From assembly GCA_041572755.1 (NCBI GenBank), contig JBFFRY010000048.1, forward strand, positions 1 through 10,946: 10,946 bases of DNA. The letters run 5' to 3'. The notes beneath the pieces were generated by a model. It worked only from the letters and a program-made list of their open reading frames with translations. It was not told where the DNA came from and ran no database searches. This DNA is from JBFELU01 sp041572755. GTDB lineage: Bacteria > Actinomycetota > Acidimicrobiia > Spongiisociales > UBA11373. A program made the position numbers and the translations under genes. The stretch's first letter is position 1, and every line of letters starts with the position of its first letter. Positions 7,578 through 10,946 of this stretch are shown in pieces.

Positions 7578-9068
7578 TCAGTCGCAGAAGATGACCTGGG
7601 TCAGGCCCAGTTCCCGAGTCAGAGCGATTCGAGTCTGGGGACCGACCACGCCATCTGCGGTGATACCGGCGGACCGCTGGAACTTCTTGACCGCACGCTT
7701 GGTCTGGAGTGTGAACTCGCGATCAATCGGTCCCGGGTTGAACCCGGCGGCGACCAAGAGGCCCTTGAGGTCACGCACGTCGGGCCCCCTGAGGCCTCGC
7801 TCCAGATTGCGTGCTCCCGGGGTCAGCGGTTCGCGGGCCTTGGCCAAGTTCAAGAGCTCCCGGATGGCGATCCTGATGCTCGCCCCGGCAACTCCATCGG
7901 CCACGAGGCCGAATTCCTCCTGAAACGCCTCGAGGGCAACAACCGTCTCGTTGCCGAAATCACCGTCGATGGTCCCCGGGAAGAATCCGAACGAGGCAAG
8001 GAACCCTTGAAGCTGGCGTACTGCGCGTCCCCGATCCCCACGCCGCAATGGAGTGTCCAGGGTCAGCAGGTCCGTGGCGTCGGCCGGGCGACTGACCAGG
8101 CACACCTCGCTGCCGGTGTCCTGATAGATGATCGGTGCCGGGTCACCACCGCGAGTGCATCCCGGAGAAGTCCCCGTGATAGCCGCGTAGATCTCACAGG
8201 CTGCGTAGCGGGCGTAGTCGACCGCCCGATCCCAATGACCGAAGGCGGTGGTCGCTTGGACGGCGATGGCGACGGCGTAGCGAAGCCCACCCGGAGTCGT
8301 AATCAGACCGGCATGGACCCGTCTCCAGTGGGCGGTCGAACCGCTCCACTCGATCCACCCCGACTTGTGCGCAGCGCCATCGGCCACGTCCTGCGGTAGG
8401 CGAGATGTGAGCAGCTCGTTGTCCTCCGTGTCTCGGGGCAGGCGGGCCCACTCGAGAACCGGGCCGGTTGCGGAGGGAGCCGACAGTTCATCGTTCGCCA
8501 GCATCGCCCAGAACGAAGCCAGGTCGTTGGTGGTGGTGACGTTGAAGGTCTCCCAGCTGCCTCGGACCCCGGGCCAGCCTCTCAGTTCCGTATCGTCCAT
8601 CCCCCACTCTCGGGTGGCTTCGTTGATCGCGTCGATACCGCCCGCGAGATTGATGACATTCGCCCCCGCCGCGTTGTCAGAGCTCCGGAAGATCGCTTCG
8701 GCGTCCTGCTCGACCTCCCCGGCTCCCACGACATCGACCGCCACGAGCACCCACACCGGCTTGACCGCGGAGAGCGAGATCTGCCGCACGTCCCCGTTCA
8801 CGTCCGCCTGCTCGCCGGTGTCGAGACGGATCACGCTGATCGCCACATTGATGTCGGTGTCGCACCCATCGCCCGGATCCTCACACGACGCGAACGAGGT
8901 GAACTCGGAGGCTTCATCGACAAGACGGTCGAGGGTCCGCTGAAGCCTGCCCCCGCCGGCGTCGGCGGGCGACGGCAGTCCGGCGACCAGGCCCAACGCC
9001 AACAACAGCAGCATCAATCGCCGGGTTACGAGCCCCGTCCGACCTGACACCACCATCGAGGCGGTCAT
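7578..9068 (-). CDS. Exported class-A beta-lactamase-like serine hydrolase with two peptidoglycan-binding domains
   Basis: This 496-aa protein starts at ATG 9068 behind GGGAGG with a 7-nt gap. The frame is open to 9299, but that extension runs through the tRNA remnant and is rejected. Signal peptide 1-37: TRR, LMLLLLALGLVAG, then ADA/GGG. Residues about 45-300 form a serine beta-lactamase/penicillin-binding fold: S100-A-V-K103 (nucleophile and base), S130-D-N132 and K235-S-G237, with a TTTND segment near 178. E161 is the only nearby acidic candidate for the class-A Glu166 role, and that is uncertain. Residues about 338-405 and 422-485 are two PG_binding_1 repeats, each with G..V..L......G...G.ID..F...T..A...FQ. 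It presumably acts on or senses peptidoglycan or a beta-lactam outside the membrane. True beta-lactamases normally lack such tails, so a wall hydrolase/DD-peptidase role is as likely. Six cysteines (62, 69, 291, 304, 323, 495) may form disulfides. Confidence 0.9.
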   Translation of the reverse strand: MTASMVVSGRTGLVTRRLMLLLLALGLVAGLPSPADAGGGRLQRTLDRLVDEASEFTSFASCEDPGDGCDTDINVAISVIRLDTGEQADVNGDVRQISLSAVKPVWVLVAVDVVGAGEVEQDAEAIFRSSDNAAGANVINLAGGIDAINEATREWGMDDTELRGWPGVRGSWETFNVTTTNDLASFWAMLANDELSAPSATGPVLEWARLPRDTEDNELLTSRLPQDVADGAAHKSGWIEWSGSTAHWRRVHAGLITTPGGLRYAVAIAVQATTAFGHWDRAVDYARYAACEIYAAITGTSPGCTRGGDPAPIIYQDTGSEVCLVSRPADATDLLTLDTPLRRGDRGRAVRQLQGFLASFGFFPGTIDGDFGNETVVALEAFQEEFGLVADGVAGASIRIAIRELLNLAKAREPLTPGARNLERGLRGPDVRDLKGLLVAAGFNPGPIDREFTLQTKRAVKKFQRSAGITADGVVGPQTRIALTRELGLTQVIFCD

Positions 9069-9114
9069 CGGCAAGCCTCCCGCGCCCCGATCGCCAACCA
9101 GGGCCCGCGGGACC

Positions 9115-9120
9115 ACAGTA
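9115..9120 (-). promoter_or_regulatory. Possible -10 box of the serine hydrolase gene
   Basis: TACTGT (TANNNT) lies 46 nt upstream of ATG 9068 on the coding strand and would give a leader of about 40 nt that includes the strong GGGAGG ribosome binding site. No convincing -35 element is visible. Confidence 0.25.
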
Positions 9121-9175
9121 CACCCAGGGGGAGGCCGCACCCCCACCCTCGAAGTCAAGGGCGGGGAAGCAAGAC

Positions 9176-9203
9176 AGAGCCCTCCACTTTGGTGAAGGGC
9201 TCT
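9176..9203 (-). terminator. Hairpin terminator downstream of the tRNA remnant
   Basis: AGAGCCCT (9176-9183) pairs with AGGGCTCT (9196-9203). One C-A mismatch and an inner CAC/GTG stem close a TTTG loop. On the minus strand it starts 10 nt after the tRNA CCA and is followed by GTCTTGCTT. On the plus strand it is followed by repeated TTC, so it could work both ways. It is probably the original terminator of the tRNA gene. Confidence 0.65.
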
Positions 9204-9212
9204 TCTTCTTCT

Positions 9213-9300
9213 TGGTAGCGGGGGGAGGATTTGACCCTCCGACCCTCGGGTCATGAGCCCAAAGCCACTCAATCCAGGCTCATCCCTGGCCGTCCCCAAT
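9213..9300 (-). pseudogene. Degenerate tRNA-Met(CAT) remnant with intact 3' half
   Basis: On the minus strand the 3' half folds exactly as a tRNA: anticodon stem TTGGG/CCCGA around CTCATGA (9246-9262, anticodon CAT), 5-nt variable loop, T-stem GGAGG/CCTCC (9224-9240), 7-nt acceptor strand CCCCGCT, A and CCA (9213-9215). The 5' half is not canonical. ATTGGGG (9294-9300) pairs with the acceptor strand except at one position, and a GCCA/TGGC D-stem encloses 19 nt, roughly twice the usual loop. Position 37 is G, where Met tRNAs normally have A, and position 54 is G, where T is expected. I read it as a pseudogene or integration-site fragment, not a working tRNA. Confidence 0.55.
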
Positions 9301-9351
9301 GGTATCTCCCCGTCAACAGGACAAGGCGATCCGCGAGGGTGTTCCTCCCGG

Positions 9352-9430
9352 CTCGTCCCTCCGCTCCCGTGATCATTCTGAGATCAGAACCGACAGGGAT
9401 CCGAACGCGAGATGGGCCGAAAGACCCTAC
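9352..9430 (-). repeat. 79-bp intergenic repeat, copy B
   Basis: Partner of 7386-7464. On the minus strand it forms GGGTC/GGCCC with a TTTC loop (9415-9428) and the palindrome TTCTGA-TC-TCAGAA (9374-9387). It lies 61 nt before the GTG of the second collagen-like gene on the plus strand and 52 nt from the tRNA remnant on the other side. It could serve either strand, or be a remnant of a small mobile repeat. Confidence 0.75.
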
Positions 9431-9490
9431 TTACTCGACATCTCCCCGGCGACCCTCACACCATCGTCCAACAGAGGGGGTGCACTCGAA

Positions 9491-10048
9491 GTGCGACGCT
9501 TCTATGTTCTCTTGCTCGTCGTGGCGCTCGTGGCGGCATCGTCGGCGACCACCTGGGTGATGGCCGGGGCAGCCACCAGAGGCAAGATCAGCGGCTGCAT
9601 CGACGACGCCACCGGTGAGATCGACCAGGTTCGGTTCGGCAAGACACCTCAGGGCGGTGCATGCGATAGCGGCGAGACCCCGTTCACCTTGAACGTGCGA
9701 GGCCGCCGGGGAGCCCGCGGACCCCAAGGCCTCCAGGGTGAAGCTGGACCACCCGGTCCGCCGGGACCTCCCGGAATAGTCGGGGTGTACGAGCGGCCCT
9801 TGGCCGAACTCGAGCCTGAAGGTCCGGGTGACACCGAGTTCCACAGAGACACGTGCTTGCAGGGTGACATACCCCTGCGGTGGAACTACGACGGCAGCGG
9901 AGCGGTCACACCTCTGGTCACAACGGCATGGGTGGACATCACCAACCAGGGAGAGAGTCAAATCAACGTTGAGTGGCCTCCAGGTGGGCCGGAAATCGGT
10001 ACATCGTTGACGAACGTGGCCCTGCTCTGCCTCGATATGACGCCCTGA
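9491..10048 (+). CDS. Secreted collagen-like protein, copy 2
   Basis: This 185-aa paralogue of the 6033 gene starts at GTG 9491. AGAGGGGG ends 10 nt upstream, and the first 70 residues align without gaps with copy 1 (VRR versus MRR, both with SATTWV.AGAAT.GKISGC). A longer frame from 9299 adds 64 residues that match only the intergenic repeat, so I reject it. Signal/anchor 1-28; Cys module C36/C58; nine Gly-X-Y triplets 71-97 (GRRGARGPQGLQGEAGPPGP and on); then a head of about 87 residues with TC122..GD and LLC180LD at positions comparable to copy 1 but otherwise different sequence. Stop TGA is at 10046-10048, followed by a strong hairpin at 10143. It is likely exported and forms a triple-helical stalk with a disulfide-closed head. 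The binding partner is unknown. Confidence 0.88.
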   Translation: MRRFYVLLLVVALVAASSATTWVMAGAATRGKISGCIDDATGEIDQVRFGKTPQGGACDSGETPFTLNVRGRRGARGPQGLQGEAGPPGPPGPPGIVGVYERPLAELEPEGPGDTEFHRDTCLQGDIPLRWNYDGSGAVTPLVTTAWVDITNQGESQINVEWPPGGPEIGTSLTNVALLCLDMTP

Positions 10049-10142
10049 ATAGCAGACTCGTTGGGAAGGTGGTCCGCTCAACTGAGCGAGGTATCCCACC
10101 GCCACGAGCGGTCGAGATTCGCAAACCGCAGCGCATCAAGCA

Positions 10143-10170
10143 AGAGACCCCCTGTTACCAGGGGGTCTCT
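10143..10170 (+). terminator. Strong hairpin terminator after collagen-like gene 2
   Basis: AGAGACCCCCTG (10143-10154) pairs perfectly over 12 bp with CAGGGGGTCTCT (10159-10170) around a TTAC loop, 95 nt after the stop. The tail CGGGTCC has no T-run, so it is a GC-type terminator or a processing/stability hairpin. Confidence 0.7.
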
Positions 10171-10364
10171 CGGGTCCATCCGTCAGCAGTTCAAAAGAGA
10201 GGGTCGGACCTGGGGTTTCGCCACCCGATTCCGGCCCTGGTTCCAGGCCACGGAGGATGCAGGTTCCAGATGGTTGCACTGCAAACCACCATCAGGTGTG
10301 TGAAACGAACGTCCTGGTCCGCCGGCTCTGGGCCGATCGAGGGTTCGTTGGCATCATCGCAACC

Positions 10365-10370
10365 AAGGAG
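10365..10370 (+). promoter_or_regulatory. Ribosome binding site AAGGAG pointing to an ACG codon
   Basis: AAGGAG is followed by 6 nt (AAGCCT) and then ACG at 10377-10379, exactly where an ATG would be expected. The frame that follows is a textbook lipoprotein signal, so this site decides the start of the right-edge gene. Confidence 0.5.
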
Positions 10371-10376
10371 AAGCCT

Positions 10377-10946
10377 ACGACTCGCACCACGCGGTTTGGA
10401 ACCGCAGCGGCGCTCTTGGTGGTTGCGGGGTGCGGCGGCTCCGATGAGCCGGGGTTGAACACGTCCCCGGTGGCGACCACCGATTCATTGGTCCAGACAT
10501 CCGACGCCGGCACGGCGAGCTCGCAGCAACAGCTGATTCCGCTCGGGACGTCGAGCAACGTCGGAGAGGGCTGGCACCTCACGATCAATGCCGTCGACAC
10601 CGACGCGACGAGCAGCGGCCAGGGTGGAGTCCAGGTGGGCGAGCCGGGCGAAACCGGAGACTCCCGCGCACCCGGCGAGTCGTTCGTCCTCATCGAGGTC
10701 ACACCCGAGTACAAGGGCCTCGACGAGAACGGCTCGGCGCCCTCGCTCGTCGACATGAAGCTCGTCGCCAATGACGGTGCCTCCTACGACGACTGGTGCA
10801 ACATCTCGATGGAACGGCCATTGAACTACCAGACCCTGCTCGTGGCGGGTGAGTCGATCAGTGGCCAGGTCTGCTACCGGTTCCCGACCGCGCAACTGGA
10901 CTCGATGGTTCTCGTCGCGTCGGCTACCTGGCCGAGGGGTCGGTAC
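10377..10946 (+). CDS. DUF4352-like lipoprotein, C-terminus cut off by window edge
   Basis: The 190 codons run off the right edge. If translation begins at ACG 10377, the product has an ideal short lipoprotein signal: TRTTRFG, then AAALLVV, then lipobox VAGC19, followed by GGSDEP. GTG 10296 is the nearest upstream canonical start, but it has no ribosome binding site and adds 27 residues that do not resemble a signal peptide. After a Ser/Thr/Gln linker (20-52), residues 55-190 resemble DUF4352 immunoglobulin-like lipoprotein domains: IPLG, then GEGWHLTINAV, then PGESFVLIEV, then LVANDG..Y, then AGESISGQVCYRFP. Cys141 and Cys166 may form a disulfide. DUF4352 proteins are surface lipoproteins of mostly unknown role. 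The gene is probably monocistronic, being preceded by a terminator. Confidence 0.75.

Larger units (their letters stand above)
9069..9490. other. 422-bp intergenic region with tRNA remnant, hairpin and repeat copy B
   Basis: From left to right it holds the ribosome binding site and possible -10 of the serine hydrolase (minus), a hairpin terminator at 9176-9203, a degenerate tRNA-Met at 9213-9300, about 50 bp of unassigned sequence, the 79-bp repeat copy B (9352-9430), and about 60 bp leading into the second collagen-like gene. No protein gene is supported here. Frames crossing it are accidental extensions of the flanking genes. Confidence 0.7.
10049..10376. other. 328-bp intergenic region between collagen-like gene 2 and the lipoprotein
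   Basis: It holds a possible hairpin at 10068-10100 (GGTGG/CCACC around GCTC/GAGC), the strong terminator at 10143-10170, and a weaker GGCC-C-TGG/CCA-GGCC inverted repeat near 10232-10249. The ribosome binding site AAGGAG lies at 10365-10370. I see no promoter with both hexamers and no protein gene. Confidence 0.55.

Noticed and set aside
9069..9299. N-terminal extension of the serine hydrolase to 9299
   Set aside because: It reads through the hairpin and tRNA remnant; ATG 9068 has a strong ribosome binding site directly before the signal peptide.
9299..9490. N-terminal extension of collagen-like protein 2 to 9299
   Set aside because: Alignment with copy 1 begins exactly at GTG 9491, and the extension lies over the intergenic repeat and would bury the signal peptide.

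Overview
The window is GC-rich, densely coding DNA. It carries lipoproteins with actinobacterial-style linkers, TANNNT-type -10 boxes placed a few bases before start codons, and secreted 'ISGC..D..TGEI' collagen-like proteins. Together these suggest a high-GC actinobacterium, possibly an uncultured Acidimicrobiia-like lineage. That placement is inference. Nearly every recognisable product is exported or envelope-associated. There are no metabolic genes, integrase, transposase or CRISPR array.

Layout, left to right. The left 43% (1-4684, minus strand) is one open frame of at least 1,561 codons that leaves the window before its stop. It encodes a very large multi-domain membrane/secreted protein: a signal peptide, three tandem cysteine-framed ectodomain repeats, a Pro/Thr stalk, a multi-helix membrane block, a second Cys-rich ectodomain, a seventh helix, then a helical and Gly/Ala-rich C-terminal part. 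The family is not recognised. Upstream on the same strand is an unrecognised 342-aa protein (4784-5812). Next comes a plus-strand collagen-like secreted protein (6033-6587), convergent with a minus-strand lipoprotein carrying a PPC-like domain (6670-7308). A minus-strand class-A beta-lactamase-like serine hydrolase with two peptidoglycan-binding domains follows (7578-9068). Then there is a degenerate tRNA-Met(CAT) remnant with its hairpin terminator, a second collagen-like paralogue (9491-10048) ended by a 12-bp hairpin, and the start of a DUF4352-like lipoprotein (10377 to the right edge).

The non-coding DNA is also informative. A gapless 79-bp sequence occurs twice, at 7386-7464 and 9352-9430, and both copies can fold into the same two small hairpins on the minus strand. 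The tRNA remnant lies next to the second copy and could mark an old integration boundary. Two minus-strand genes have a -10-like hexamer exactly 6 bp before the start codon, as expected for leaderless transcripts.

I cannot show from the sequence that these genes form a single system. The common theme is the cell surface: peptidoglycan binding, lipoproteins, collagen-like stalks with variable heads, and a giant membrane protein whose C-terminal end, perhaps an effector domain, lies outside the window.
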